NCBI RefSeq assembly: GCF_011044255.1
Contig: NZ_CP049107.1
Coordinates: forward strand, 1,798,001-1,862,000
DNA length: 64,000 nucleotides
Direction of reading: 5' to 3'
From: Rhizorhabdus phycosphaerae
GTDB taxonomy: Bacteria > Pseudomonadota > Alphaproteobacteria > Sphingomonadales > Sphingomonadaceae
The notes under the pieces: generated by a model
Told to the model about the DNA's origin: nothing
Database searches by the model: none
Seen by the model: only the letters and a program-made list of their open reading frames with translations
Program-made: the position numbers and the translations under genes
Shown here: positions 19,814 to 28,836 of the stretch, one piece after another
Layout: every line of letters starts with the position of its first letter
Numbering within the stretch: position 1 is the stretch's first letter

Positions 19814-21648
19814 TGGCCCGGTCGGTCGCTCTGTTCGCCGCGCTCGCCGGCGCGTTGCTCTGGGCCTGGATGGCCATTACCCCACCCGCCGCACGCGGGC
19901 TGGAAGCACATGCCACAGTCTTCTCCGCAGCGCGGGCGATGCGCGACGTCTCAGCAATCGGCCGCGTCCCGCATCCCACGGGTTCGGCGGAAAATGAGCG
20001 GGCCTCGGCCTATCTGCTGATGCGGATGCACGCGATGGGGGCCGTCATCGACGTTCAGCAGATGCCCCTCGGCGCCGCTTCCCTGCGCCGGCTGGGCAAG
20101 TGGAGCGGCCGGACCGAGCGCGGGGTCGTCGCCCGCAACCTGATCGGCATCTTTCCCGGTCGCGACCGCAGCCTGCCACCGCTGCTGCTGATGGCGCATC
20201 ATGACAGCGTATGGGGTTCGCCAGGTGCTGCGGACGATGCGATGGGCGTGGCAGCGGCCCTGGAAGTCGCCCGAGCGATTGGCGAGCGGGGCGCCCCCGA
20301 GCGCGATCTCGTCCTGCTCTTCACCGATGGAGAGGAGCTGGGCCTCGACGGTGCGGAATATTTCTTCGCCCGGAACCCGCTGGCCCGTCGGATCGGCGCC
20401 ATCATCAACATGGAGGCGCGCGGCGCGGGCGGACGCGCCAACATGTTCGAGACCGGCCCGGCCAATGGCGCGATGATGCGGCTCTATGCAGGGCATGTCC
20501 GACGCCCCGCAACCAATTCGCTGTCGGTCCTCGTCTATAACAACATGCCCAACTACACCGACTATACGGTCGCGAAGCGCATGGGCATTCCCGGCTATAA
20601 TCTTGCCGTTCTCGACCGCGGCTATGCCTATCATTCGCCAGCGGCGCTGCCGGATGTCGTCGACCCGGGCTCTCTGCAGGACATGGGCGATCAGGCGCTC
20701 GCACTGTCCTCTGCGCTGCTCTACGCCCGCGATCTGCCGCCGCGCGCGGCGGATGCGAGCTTCTCGGATCTCATGGGTCGCGCGACGATCGTCTATCCTG
20801 CGGCCGGCGGCTGGCTGATCCTGCTCGGCTCCGCCCTGCTGATCGGTTTCGCCCTGTGGCGCGAGAGACCGGATCGGGCCGCAATCGGGCGCGGCATCCT
20901 GATTACGCTGACCATCCTGCTTCACGCATCCTTGCTTTTGCTGGCTTTCAACGCCCTGTCGGGCAGTGGCGGCGCCAATTATTACGACCGGCTGGCGGCG
21001 CTGCCCCGGCTGGAGGCCATGGCTGCGGCGACGCTGGCCGCGCTACTCTGTCTGTTGCCGCTGGTCCGCCGGACGGACCCGCACCCGATAGCCCTCGCGC
21101 CGGGAATGATCCTGATGTGGGCCGGCCTGCTGAGCGGAGGCCCGATCGCGATCGTGCCGGTCGCGCTGCTCGCCATGGCGTCGGCCTGGTTTCTTCCCGA
21201 GGATCGTGCCGCCCGGGCAGAGGGTGCGCTGCTGCTCCTGCTCGCAGCCGGCATTCTGGTCCAGGCGACGCTGCCGACAGCGGCCCCGATCCTCCATTGG
21301 CCGCTGCTCCTCGCGGCAATCGCGCTGGCCGCGCGGGCGTGGCTCGGCGAACGGGCCGCGCTTCCGGCCATGGGCCTGTGCGCCGCGATCGCGATCGGGC
21401 ATCTCCTCGCGCAGGCGCATTTCCTGTTCCTCGGCATCGGTGCGGAGTTGTCGGTCGTGCTGGTCGTGCCGCTGTTCGCCGCGCTGCCGGTGCTGCTGAT
21501 GCTCTGGCCCAGCAGGGCCACGCGGCTTGGCGCGGGCGTTTTGCTGGGCGCCGCGCTCGTTCTGGCTTTGTGGGTGCGCTTCGACCCGCTGGCGCACACC
21601 ATCCCGACCTACAGCCTCGCCGAGGGAGGCAAGAAAACTAAGGACTGA
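19813..21648 (+). CDS. Membrane-anchored M28-family zinc aminopeptidase
   Basis: 611 aa. Residues about 5-22 form a membrane anchor or signal. The M28 peptidase domain spans about 55-310, with zinc ligands and catalytic residues in AHHDSV, DDAMGVAAALEVAR, DGEELGLDGAEYF, NMEARG and AYHSP. The C-terminal half holds seven or eight hydrophobic helices, a layout like the ER metallopeptidase/FXNA-type M28 proteins. The catalytic domain would face the periplasm. It overlaps the dgt stop by one base and lies immediately before argS. Natural substrate is unknown; peptides from periplasmic turnover are a guess. Confidence 0.88.
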   Translation: MARSVALFAALAGALLWAWMAITPPAARGLEAHATVFSAARAMRDVSAIGRVPHPTGSAENERASAYLLMRMHAMGAVIDVQQMPLGAASLRRLGKWSGRTERGVVARNLIGIFPGRDRSLPPLLLMAHHDSVWGSPGAADDAMGVAAALEVARAIGERGAPERDLVLLFTDGEELGLDGAEYFFARNPLARRIGAIINMEARGAGGRANMFETGPANGAMMRLYAGHVRRPATNSLSVLVYNNMPNYTDYTVAKRMGIPGYNLAVLDRGYAYHSPAALPDVVDPGSLQDMGDQALALSSALLYARDLPPRAADASFSDLMGRATIVYPAAGGWLILLGSALLIGFALWRERPDRAAIGRGILITLTILLHASLLLLAFNALSGSGGANYYDRLAALPRLEAMAAATLAALLCLLPLVRRTDPHPIALAPGMILMWAGLLSGGPIAIVPVALLAMASAWFLPEDRAARAEGALLLLLAAGILVQATLPTAAPILHWPLLLAAIALAARAWLGERAALPAMGLCAAIAIGHLLAQAHFLFLGIGAELSVVLVVPLFAALPVLLMLWPSRATRLGAGVLLGAALVLALWVRFDPLAHTIPTYSLAEGGKKTKD

Positions 21649-21705
21649 CCTTTGGGCGACGATCCGCTAAGGCGACGCTCCAACTTATCGCCAGCGGAAT
21701 TGAAA

Positions 21706-23436
21706 TTGACCACGCTCTACGCCAGCTTCGCCGACCGGATCGGCACCATTCTCGACGACCTCCAGGCGACCGGCGACCTGCCGGCCGGTCTCGATCGACG
21801 GAATGTCACGGTCGAGCCGCCGCGCGATCCGAGCCATGGCGACCTCGCGACCAACGCCGCGATGGTGCTGGCGAAGCCCGCCGGCAAGAATCCCCGCGCG
21901 CTCGCAGACCTGATCGTCCCGCGCCTGTCCGCGCTGCCGGAGATCGCCAGCGCCGAAGTCGCCGGACCGGGCTTCATCAATGTCCGCCTGACCGACGCAC
22001 GGCTGCGCGAGGAACTGGCCGAGATCCTGACATCCGGCACCGATTATGGCCGCTCGACCCTCGGCAACGGCAAGCGCGTCAATGTCGAATATGTCTCGGC
22101 CAATCCGACCGGCCCGATGCATATGGGGCATTGCCGGGGCGCCGTCGTCGGCGACGCACTGGCCGCGCTGCTCGAATTTGCAGGGCATGACGTCGTCCGC
22201 GAATATTATGTCAACGACGCGGGCGCGCAGGTGCAGACGCTCGCCCGCTCGGCGCATCTGCGCTATCGCGAGGCGCTGGGCGAGAGCATCGAGATTCCCG
22301 AGGGCTTCTATCCGGGCGACTATCTGATCCCGATCGGCCAGGCGCTCGCCGCCGAGTTCGGCGACCGCTATGTCGGCCAGCCCGAGAGCGAGTGGCTCGA
22401 CCTGTTCCGCGAGAAGACCGTCGCGGCGATGATGGACATGATCCGTGACGACCTCGCCTTGCTCGGTATCCGGCACGACGTCTTCGCATCCGAAGCCGCC
22501 GTGCAGAAGGCGGGCAAGGTCGACGTGGCGCTCGACCGGCTGCGCGCCGAGGGGCTGGTCTATGAAGGCACGCTCGAACCGCCCAAGGGCGAGCTTCCCG
22601 ACGACTGGGAGCCGACCGAGATGACGCTGTTCAAGGCGACCGCCTTCGGCGACGACAGCGACCGTCCTGTGCGTAAGTCCGATGGCGGACTGACCTATTT
22701 CGGCACCGACCTCGCCTATCACGCCCAGAAGGCCGAGGACGCCGACGTCCTGATCGACATCTGGGGCGCCGACCATGCCGGCACGGTGAAGCGGATCAAG
22801 GCGGCCGTCCAGGCGCTGACCGGCGGCAGGACCGCGTTCGACGTCAAGCTGGTCCAGATGGTTCGGCTTCTGCGCGGCGGCGAACCCGTGAAGATGTCGA
22901 AGCGCTCGGGCAGCTTCGTGACCCTCGCCGACGTGGTGCGCGAAGTCGGCAAGGATGTGGTCCGCTTCACCATGCTAACCCGCAAGGCCGATGCTCAGAT
23001 GGACTTCGACTTCGCCAAGGTGGTCGAGGCGTCGAAGGACAATCCGGTCTTCTACGTCCAATACGCCCATGCGCGCGGTCGCTCGCTGCATCGCCGGGCC
23101 GCCGAGGCGGGGATCGACCTGACCCCGGCAGCCGATCTTGGCCTTCTGGACGCGGAAGAGCTGGCACTGGTCAAGCTCGCCGCGCAGTTCCCGCGCATCG
23201 TCGAGAGCGCGGCCCAGGCGCACGAGCCGCATCGTATCGCCTTCTACCTCTATGACCTGGCGGCGATGTTCCATGCGCTCTGGAACCGGGGCAATGACGA
23301 CCCGGCCCGTCGCTTCCTGCTCACCGACAGGCCCGAAATCACCCGCGCGCGGCTGGCGCTCAGCGATGCGATCGGGCAGATTATCCGCAACGGCCTCGCC
23401 GTCATGGGCGTCTCGGCCGCCGAGGAGATGCAGTAG
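21706..23436 (+). CDS. argS: Arginyl-tRNA synthetase
   Basis: Class I synthetase charging tRNA-Arg. The frame is open from a TTG at 21652; I favour the TTG at 21706 (576 aa, beginning [11 protein letters not shown]) because GGAA lies 6 bases upstream and the protein then begins at the usual N-terminal Add1 domain, and no ATG fits. HIGH-type motif [13 protein letters not shown] near residue 132, KMSKRSG (KMSKS equivalent) near 405, and the C-terminal anticodon-binding helical bundle ending [10 protein letters not shown]. The start is uncertain by 16-18 codons. The next gene's ATG follows the stop codon immediately. Confidence 0.94.
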   Translation: MTTLYASFADRIGTILDDLQATGDLPAGLDRRNVTVEPPRDPSHGDLATNAAMVLAKPAGKNPRALADLIVPRLSALPEIASAEVAGPGFINVRLTDARLREELAEILTSGTDYGRSTLGNGKRVNVEYVSANPTGPMHMGHCRGAVVGDALAALLEFAGHDVVREYYVNDAGAQVQTLARSAHLRYREALGESIEIPEGFYPGDYLIPIGQALAAEFGDRYVGQPESEWLDLFREKTVAAMMDMIRDDLALLGIRHDVFASEAAVQKAGKVDVALDRLRAEGLVYEGTLEPPKGELPDDWEPTEMTLFKATAFGDDSDRPVRKSDGGLTYFGTDLAYHAQKAEDADVLIDIWGADHAGTVKRIKAAVQALTGGRTAFDVKLVQMVRLLRGGEPVKMSKRSGSFVTLADVVREVGKDVVRFTMLTRKADAQMDFDFAKVVEASKDNPVFYVQYAHARGRSLHRRAAEAGIDLTPAADLGLLDAEELALVKLAAQFPRIVESAAQAHEPHRIAFYLYDLAAMFHALWNRGNDDPARRFLLTDRPEITRARLALSDAIGQIIRNGLAVMGVSAAEEMQ

Positions 23437-24246
23437 ATGGCGGATTATTCGCGCGACAGGCTTGGTCCGCAGGACGAGGATCGCCTGCCGTGGCTCGAGC
23501 CGGTCGAAGAGGAATATGACGAGCCGGGCGGTCTCACCACCCCGAAGCTGATCATCTGGCTGGTTGCGGCGCTGGCCGTCGCCGGTCTGGTCGTCGGCGG
23601 CTTCTTCTGGCTGCGGCAGCGCGACGCTTCGACGGCAGGCGACGGCTCGCTGATCCAGGCGCCCGACAGCTATTACAAGGAACGCCCCGGCAACGAGAGC
23701 GCGCCCGAAGATGGCGACGAGATCGTCTATAGCGCCAGCAAGGGCAATGAGGTCGAAAGCGTGATCGACATCAGCGGCGCGGCCGAGACCCCGGTCAATG
23801 TCGACCGCCCGCAGCCGGCACCCGCTGCCCCGACGATGGCCGCGCCGACGCAGCCGGCCCTGGTCGCAGCGGTCGCCAAGCCGACCGCGCCTGCGCCCAA
23901 GCCAGCGGTGCGCGCCGGATCCTCGGTGGACGAGACGGTGGTCAAGCAGGCCGCCAAGCCGGTCGCGAAGCCCAAGCCGGCGCCCGTCGCCGCGCCTGCG
24001 GCACCATCGGAGCCGACCAGCGGATCGACCGTGCAGCTTGGCGCCTTCTCGAGCCAGGCCAAGGCCAATGCCGCCTGGAAGACCCTCTCCGGGCGCTTCT
24101 CCTTCCTCTCGGGCCTGACCCAGTCGGTCGTGCCCGTGCAGTCGGGTGAAAAGACGCTTTACCGCCTGCGCGCCAGCGGCGGCAATGGTGCGGACATCTG
24201 CAAGCGCCTGCGCGTTGCCGGGGAAAGCTGCTCGATCATAGGATGA
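23437..24246 (+). CDS. Single-pass membrane SPOR-domain protein (FtsN-like layout)
   Basis: 269 aa: an acidic cytoplasmic N-terminus of about 35 residues, one membrane helix (LIIWLVAALAVAGLVVG, about 38-57), a long periplasmic Pro/Ala/Lys linker, and a C-terminal SPOR domain from about residue 195 (GSTVQLGAFSSQAKA to RVAGESCSII). This is the layout of FtsN and related septal SPOR proteins; no FtsN-specific motif can be confirmed. Its ATG directly follows the argS stop, and nagZ, a peptidoglycan recycling enzyme, follows, as in other alphaproteobacteria. Second SPOR protein in the window. Confidence 0.85.
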   Translation: MADYSRDRLGPQDEDRLPWLEPVEEEYDEPGGLTTPKLIIWLVAALAVAGLVVGGFFWLRQRDASTAGDGSLIQAPDSYYKERPGNESAPEDGDEIVYSASKGNEVESVIDISGAAETPVNVDRPQPAPAAPTMAAPTQPALVAAVAKPTAPAPKPAVRAGSSVDETVVKQAAKPVAKPKPAPVAAPAAPSEPTSGSTVQLGAFSSQAKANAAWKTLSGRFSFLSGLTQSVVPVQSGEKTLYRLRASGGNGADICKRLRVAGESCSIIG

Positions 24247-24310
24247 CGATGCCCGGCGGTGGAGGCTTCGACGCTCTCCGGCGCCGGCCGCCATAACGAA
24301 TGGACTGACG

Positions 24311-25330
24311 ATGGCGATGACGCCCCTGTTTCTCGGCCTGGCCGGAACCACCCTCAGCGAAGCCGAACGCCGCTTCTTCGGCGAATTGGACCCGGCCGGC
24401 TTCATCCTGTTCAAGCGCAATGTCGAGGATCGGGAGCAGCTCCGCGCGCTGACCGACTCGCTTCGTGCGCTGTCCGGCCGAGCCGATCTGCCGATATTGA
24501 TCGATCAGGAAGGCGGGCGCGTCGCACGCATGCAGCCCCCGCATTGGCCGGCCTATCCCAAGGCGGAGCTGTTCGACCGCCTCTACGATATCGCGCCAAT
24601 GACGGCGATCGAGGCCGCGCGCCACAATGCCCAGGCCATCGCCACGATGCTGGCCGAGGTCGGCATCAACGTCGACTGCCTGCCCCTGCTAGACGTGCGG
24701 CAGCCGGGCGCACACGACATCATCGGCGACCGCGCGCTGGGCGCAGAGCCGCTGCGCGTGGCGGCGATGGGCCGCGCGGTGATCGAGGGCTTGCGCGCCG
24801 GCGGCGCGGTCGGCGTGGTCAAGCACGTCCCCGGTCACGGGCGGGCCATGGCCGACAGCCATGTCGAGCTTCCGGTCGTCGAGGCCGACGCAGAGGCGCT
24901 CGAAACCGATCTCGCGCCGTTCATCAAGCTGGCCGATGCGCCGATGGCGATGACCGCCCATGTCGTCTATCCGGCCTGGGATCCGGAGCAGTGCGCGAGC
25001 CTTTCGGCCAGAATCATCGGCGATATCATCCGCGGACGTATCGGCTTTGACGGGCTTCTCATGTCCGACGATCTGGGCATGCATGCGCTGACCGGGGATT
25101 TCGGCAGCCGCGCCGCATCGGTGCTGGCGGCGGGGTGCGACATCGCTCTCCACTGTTCGGGCGACATGGCCGAAATGGAAGCGATCGCGGGCGCGGTCGG
25201 CGCGATCGGCGACCCGGCGCGAGCGAGGCTCGACCGAGCCATGGCGACGGTCAGGGACATCACCAGCCGGGCGAGCGTCGAGGACCTGATGGCGAAGCGC
25301 GACGCGCTGCTGGCCGTCCTTCCCGCCTGA
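24311..25330 (+). CDS. nagZ: Beta-N-acetylhexosaminidase NagZ (peptidoglycan recycling)
   Basis: Cytoplasmic GH3 glycosidase removing GlcNAc from imported anhydro-muropeptides. 339 aa, normal for NagZ, without signal peptide. Motifs: DQEGGRVARM near residue 66 (substrate Arg), KHVPGHG near 172 (catalytic His loop with the GH3 acid/base dyad), and SDDLGMHALTGDF near 252 with the nucleophile Asp. MTAHVVYPAWDP is also a family motif. Sits between the SPOR protein and scpA, a recurrent alphaproteobacterial order. Confidence 0.94.
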   Translation: MAMTPLFLGLAGTTLSEAERRFFGELDPAGFILFKRNVEDREQLRALTDSLRALSGRADLPILIDQEGGRVARMQPPHWPAYPKAELFDRLYDIAPMTAIEAARHNAQAIATMLAEVGINVDCLPLLDVRQPGAHDIIGDRALGAEPLRVAAMGRAVIEGLRAGGAVGVVKHVPGHGRAMADSHVELPVVEADAEALETDLAPFIKLADAPMAMTAHVVYPAWDPEQCASLSARIIGDIIRGRIGFDGLLMSDDLGMHALTGDFGSRAASVLAAGCDIALHCSGDMAEMEAIAGAVGAIGDPARARLDRAMATVRDITSRASVEDLMAKRDALLAVLPA

Positions 25331-25391
25331 CCGCACGGGACACCCGGGACAATTGTTTCCTTGGCGGCCAAATCCTGATTAACTCGCCCCG

Positions 25392-26162
25392 ATGGGGGAC
25401 GACGACGACAATCTTGATCTGCCGCTGGCCGACGGCCGGCCTGACGAGGTGCTGACGCTCGACCTCGAAGGCTGGGAAGGACCGCTCGACCTTCTGCTGA
25501 GTCTCGCGCGGGCTCAGAAGGTCGATCTCGCGAAGATCTCGATCCTGGCGCTGACCGAGCAATATCTGTCCTTCATCGACAATGCCAAGGCGCTGAAGCT
25601 GGAGGTCGCGGCCGACTATCTCGTGATGGCCGCCTGGCTGGCCTATCTCAAATCCTGCCTGCTCCTGCCCAAAGATCCGGAAGTCGAGCCCAGCCCTGAG
25701 GAACTGGCGCTGAGGCTGCAATTGCGGCTCCAGCGTCTGCAAGCCATGCGCGAGGCAGGTGCGCGGCTGATGGCCCGCGACCGGCTGGGCCGCGACGTGT
25801 TCGTTCGCGGCGCACCCGAGGGCCTGAAGGTCGTCCGGAAGGCCGCCTGGGATGCCAGCATCTACGACCTTATTTCGGCCTATGGCGCCGTTCGCGCGCG
25901 CGCCGAGCCGCCGGTGCACATCGTTCAGCGCCGACCGGTGATGACCCTCGAACAGGCGATCGAACGGGTGTCGCGCATGATCGGCGCGCTGATCGACTGG
26001 ACCAGCCTCGAAGCCTTCATCCCGGTCGAAGCCCGGGGAGACTATCGGCGCTCCGCGCTCGCCTCCAGCTTCCTAGCAGCGCTCGAACTTGCCAAGCAGG
26101 GGCGGTTGTCGCTGGCGCAGGAGGCGCCCTTCGCACCGCTTCTCGTCCGGAGCGCATCATGA
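25392..26162 (+). CDS. scpA: Segregation and condensation protein A (ScpA kleisin)
   Basis: Kleisin subunit bridging SMC heads, needed for chromosome condensation. 256 aa. N-terminal LDLEGWEGPLDLLLSLARAQKVDLAKISI is the classic ScpA opening; the following LEVAADYLVMAAWLAYLKSCLLLP helix contacts SMC. The C-terminal winged-helix region includes RRSALASSFLAALELAKQGRL. The stop overlaps the scpB ATG (ATGA). No smc gene in the window, which is common. Confidence 0.94.
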   Translation: MGDDDDNLDLPLADGRPDEVLTLDLEGWEGPLDLLLSLARAQKVDLAKISILALTEQYLSFIDNAKALKLEVAADYLVMAAWLAYLKSCLLLPKDPEVEPSPEELALRLQLRLQRLQAMREAGARLMARDRLGRDVFVRGAPEGLKVVRKAAWDASIYDLISAYGAVRARAEPPVHIVQRRPVMTLEQAIERVSRMIGALIDWTSLEAFIPVEARGDYRRSALASSFLAALELAKQGRLSLAQEAPFAPLLVRSAS

Positions 26163-26758
26163 TCGAGGAGCCTGACGACCTGCTCCGCGCCCTCGAAGCA
26201 GCCCTGTTCGCGGCGGAAGCGCCGATGAGTCCGTCCGAACTCATGGCGGTGATCGGGGCCGAAGCGCTCGGCGATGCCCTCCCCCGCCTCGCGCGCCTAT
26301 ACGCGGGGCGCGGCATAGAGCTCGTGGAACGCGGCGGGCGCTGGCACTTCCAGACGGCGGCCGACCTGGCGCACATATTGCGGCGGACGCGCGAGGAGCC
26401 GCGCAAGCTGAGCCGCGCCGGAATAGAAACGCTCGCGATCATCGCCTATCATGAACCGGTGAGCCGCGCCGAGATCGAGGCGATCCGCGGCGTGCAGATA
26501 TCCAAGGGCACCATCGACGTGCTGCTCGAAGCCGGGTGGATCCGGCCCGCCGGCCGGCGCGAGACGCCGGGACGGCCGTTGCTCTACGCCACCACTCCGG
26601 CCTTCCTGACTCATTTCGGACTGCAGAGCCGGCGCGACCTGCCCGGTATCGCCGACCTCAAGGCGGCGGGCCTGCTCGATCCGGTCGATCTTGCCTTCGA
26701 ACAGCTGCAGATGGAGACCGCAGGGCCGGAGAAAGAGGACGAAGGCGACGCCGACTAG
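26159..26758 (+). CDS. scpB: Segregation and condensation protein B (ScpB)
   Basis: Winged-helix dimer that binds ScpA in the SMC-ScpAB complex. 199 aa. Motifs are LRALEAALFAAEAPMSP at the N-terminus, the RKLSRAGIETLAIIAYHEPVSRAEIEAIRG core near residue 80 and GRRETPGRPLLYATTPAFLTHFGL near 130; the C-terminus is acidic and probably disordered. Overlaps scpA by four bases; a gap of 147 bases then leads to tatA. Confidence 0.94.
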   Translation: MIEEPDDLLRALEAALFAAEAPMSPSELMAVIGAEALGDALPRLARLYAGRGIELVERGGRWHFQTAADLAHILRRTREEPRKLSRAGIETLAIIAYHEPVSRAEIEAIRGVQISKGTIDVLLEAGWIRPAGRRETPGRPLLYATTPAFLTHFGLQSRRDLPGIADLKAAGLLDPVDLAFEQLQMETAGPEKEDEGDAD

Positions 26759-26905
26759 CGATAAGTGCCGGCGACGATGTCACCAGCCTGTCGCAAATCT
26801 GTACCAAGGGAACCTCCTCCGCCGGCCCACCCGCCAATACGCAGCCTGCGCCATTGCGATTGGTAGGGGCAGGGCTTAAATGGAGGCTATTCTAGGAGAT
26901 TTTCC

Positions 26906-27163
26906 ATGGGCGGTTTCGGCATTTGGCATTGGCTCGTCGTCGGCATTGTAGTGCTTTTGCTCTTCGGCAAGGGTCGCTTCTCCGACATGATGGGCGACGT
27001 CGCCAAGGGCATAAAGAGCTTCAAGAAGGGGATGTCGGAGGAAGATGAGACGACTCCGCCGGCCCCGGCACGCCCCGCACCCCGCCTGCAGCAGCAGCCC
27101 CCGCTCGAGCCCACCGCGGAGGCCAAGCTCCAGCCGATGCAGGACGACAGGCCGAACAACTGA
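26906..27163 (+). CDS. tatA: Sec-independent translocase subunit TatA
   Basis: Pore-forming subunit of the twin-arginine translocase. 85 aa: one N-terminal membrane helix ([15 protein letters not shown]), hinge, and the amphipathic helix [21 protein letters not shown] including the family FKKG motif; the C-terminal tail is Pro/Gln-rich. The preceding TAGGAG gives a ribosome site. First gene of tatABC, transcribed with scpAB or from the 147-base gap upstream. Confidence 0.95.
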   Translation: MGGFGIWHWLVVGIVVLLLFGKGRFSDMMGDVAKGIKSFKKGMSEEDETTPPAPARPAPRLQQQPPLEPTAEAKLQPMQDDRPNN

Positions 27164-27193
27164 TAGCGACCTGATCCTCGCCGATCGTCCGTC

Positions 27194-27619
27194 ATGCTGG
27201 ACATAGCACCAACGGAGCTGCTGCTCGTCGCCGTCGTCGCGCTCGTCGTCATAGGCCCCAAGGATCTGCCGAAGGCGATGCGCGTCGTCGGGCAGTGGAT
27301 CGCGCGTGCGCGCGGCGTGGCCCGCCATTTCCGTTCGGGCATCGACGAGATGATCCGCCAGTCCGAGCTGGAGGAGATGGAAAAGAAATGGGCCGCGGAG
27401 AATGAGCGGATCATGCGTGAGCATCCGCCGCAGGCTTCTCAGCATACCGACCAGCAGCCCTCGTCGCACGATGACGGCATGATCCCCGTCGGATCGCAGC
27501 CAGCCCTGCTCGCCGAGTCCTCGGAGGGCGCCACGGCCCTGCCCGATCCCGACGTCACCCAATCCGCTTCCAAGGGTGAGGACTTTCCCGCGTCCGCCCC
27601 ACAGCCACGGCAGACATGA
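27194..27619 (+). CDS. tatB: Sec-independent translocase subunit TatB
   Basis: Receptor-complex subunit partnering TatC. 141 aa: N-terminus MLDIAPTELLLVAVVALVVIGP with the Glu in the membrane segment and the GPKDLPKAMR hinge typical of TatB, then a long amphipathic helix and a low-complexity acidic/Pro tail. The stop overlaps tatC by four bases (ATGA). Confidence 0.94.
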   Translation: MLDIAPTELLLVAVVALVVIGPKDLPKAMRVVGQWIARARGVARHFRSGIDEMIRQSELEEMEKKWAAENERIMREHPPQASQHTDQQPSSHDDGMIPVGSQPALLAESSEGATALPDPDVTQSASKGEDFPASAPQPRQT

Positions 27620-28377
27620 CCGACCTGGACGATACACGCGCGCCGCTTCTCGATCATCTGCTCGAACTGCGGCGGCGGCTGCTCATGTCGCTCGCCGCGC
27701 TGGGCCTCTGTTTCGGCGTGTGCCTCTATTTCGCGCGGCCGATCTTCGCCTTTCTGGTCCAGCCGCTGCTGCGCGCCGGACAGGGAAAGCTGATCTACAC
27801 CCAGATCTTCGAAGCCTTCTTCGTCGAGATCAAGGTCGCGTTCTTTGCCGCGATGATGCTGGCCTTCCCGATCATCGCCAACCAGATCTGGCAGTTCGTG
27901 GCGCCGGGGCTGTACCGCAACGAGAAGCGGGCGCTGCTCCCCTTCATTTTCGCGACCCCCGTGCTGTTCACCGCCGGGGCCGCATTGGCCTATTATGTCG
28001 CCATTCCGGTGGCTCTGCATTTCCTGCTCGGCTTCCAGGGCAATCTGGGCGGTGTCCAGCAGGAGGCGCTGCCCGGGGTCGGCAACTACCTGTCCTTCGT
28101 GATGCAGTTCCTGTTCGGCTTTGGGATTTCCTTCCTGCTGCCCGTCCTGATCATGCTTCTGGAGCGGGCCGGCGTGGTCAGCCGGAAGCAACTTGTCGCT
28201 GCCCGCCGCTATGCGATCGTCGGCGCCTTCGCGATCGCGGCGGTACTCACCCCCCCAGACGTCGGGTCGCAGCTGTTGCTCGCGATCCCGCTGGTGCTCC
28301 TCTACGAACTCGGCCTCATCGGAATCTGGCTGACCGAGCGCCGTCGCGAAAAACAAAAGGAGCCCGAGACGGCCTGA
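27616..28377 (+). CDS. tatC: Sec-independent translocase subunit TatC
   Basis: Multi-spanning core of the Tat receptor, binding twin-arginine signal peptides. 253 aa, six membrane helices. Motifs: LLDHLLELRRRLLMSL at the N-terminus (signal-peptide-binding Glu), FFVEIKVAFFAAMMLAFPIIANQIWQFVAPGLY near residue 70 and the LTPPDVGSQLLLAIPLVLLYELG segment near 213. Ends inside the stem of a strong terminator. Confidence 0.96.
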   Translation: MTDLDDTRAPLLDHLLELRRRLLMSLAALGLCFGVCLYFARPIFAFLVQPLLRAGQGKLIYTQIFEAFFVEIKVAFFAAMMLAFPIIANQIWQFVAPGLYRNEKRALLPFIFATPVLFTAGAALAYYVAIPVALHFLLGFQGNLGGVQQEALPGVGNYLSFVMQFLFGFGISFLLPVLIMLLERAGVVSRKQLVAARRYAIVGAFAIAAVLTPPDVGSQLLLAIPLVLLYELGLIGIWLTERRREKQKEPETA

Positions 28378-28404
28378 CCGTCCCGAGCTCCTTCTTTCTG
28401 TTTC
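28359..28404 (+). terminator. Intrinsic terminator after tatC
   Basis: Arms 28359-28372 (GGAGCCCGAGACGG) and 28378-28391 (CCGTCCCGAGCTCC) pair at 12 of 14 positions around a 5-base loop and are followed by TTCTTTCTGTTT. The left arm lies in the last codons of tatC. Confidence 0.75.
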
Positions 28405-28422
28405 GACGCTGGTCGAACGACG

Positions 28423-28563
28423 TTACTTGACGTCGTTCGCCGCATCCGAGACGGCGCGACCGGCCGAAGAAACGTCCTGGCCGGCACCTTCGACGGTGTT
28501 GCAGGCGGTGACCGAGAACAGCGACAGGCCGGCGAAGGCGAGGACGATAGTGCGCTTCAACAT
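28423..28563 (-). CDS. Entericidin-like small lipoprotein
   Basis: 46 aa, starts at the ATG 28563 with GAGGG 6 bases upstream. N-terminus MLKRTIVLAFAGLSLFSVTAC is a lipoprotein signal with a lipobox (VTAC); after the cysteine comes NTVEGAGQDV, the hallmark of entericidin A/B proteins, then SSAGRAVSDAANDVK. Entericidins are small membrane-associated lipoproteins linked to bacteriolysis or stress in enterics; role here is unknown. It lies beside the general stress response genes, and a degenerate EcfG-type promoter precedes it. Confidence 0.9.
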   Translation of the reverse strand: MLKRTIVLAFAGLSLFSVTACNTVEGAGQDVSSAGRAVSDAANDVK

Positions 28564-28617
28564 GGCAACCCTCTTTCGAAAAAACTGGGCCTCCCATTTT
28601 GGGAAGCTCGATTGAAC

Positions 28618-28642
28618 AATGCACTAGCCGCCGACTGGTTCC
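28618..28642 (-). promoter_or_regulatory. Possible EcfG-type promoter for the entericidin gene (one mismatch)
   Basis: On the minus strand GGAAC (28642-28638), a 16-base spacer, then CATT (28621-28618), one mismatch from the EcfG -10 CGTT. It ends about 55 bases before the entericidin ATG. Could be chance; supported mainly by the stress-gene neighbourhood. Confidence 0.3.
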
Positions 28643-28695
28643 GCCTGTGAAACAGCGAAACCAACTCAACTATTTGCGATTTATAGATAAAATGG

Positions 28696-28733
28696 GGGCC
28701 CGGTCACGTACGGGGGGATAAGTGACCGGGCCC
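28696..28733 (-). terminator. Strong hairpin downstream of the PhyK-type kinase
   Basis: Perfect 12-bp stem GGGCCCGGTCAC / GTGACCGGGCCC with a 14-base loop. Read on the minus strand it is followed by CCATTTTATC, and it sits about 100 bases after the kinase stop codon, so it probably ends the nepR-kinase transcript. Read on the plus strand it is followed by TTTGTTGGTTT. Confidence 0.6.
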
Positions 28734-28836
28734 TTTGTTGGTTTGGATAGCGGGAGCGGGGGGGCAAAGCATCGCTATCCGAATTAAAGAACGCCCTACC
28801 GTTTACCCGGTTCCCGCAGGCTGCATTTTTTTTCGC

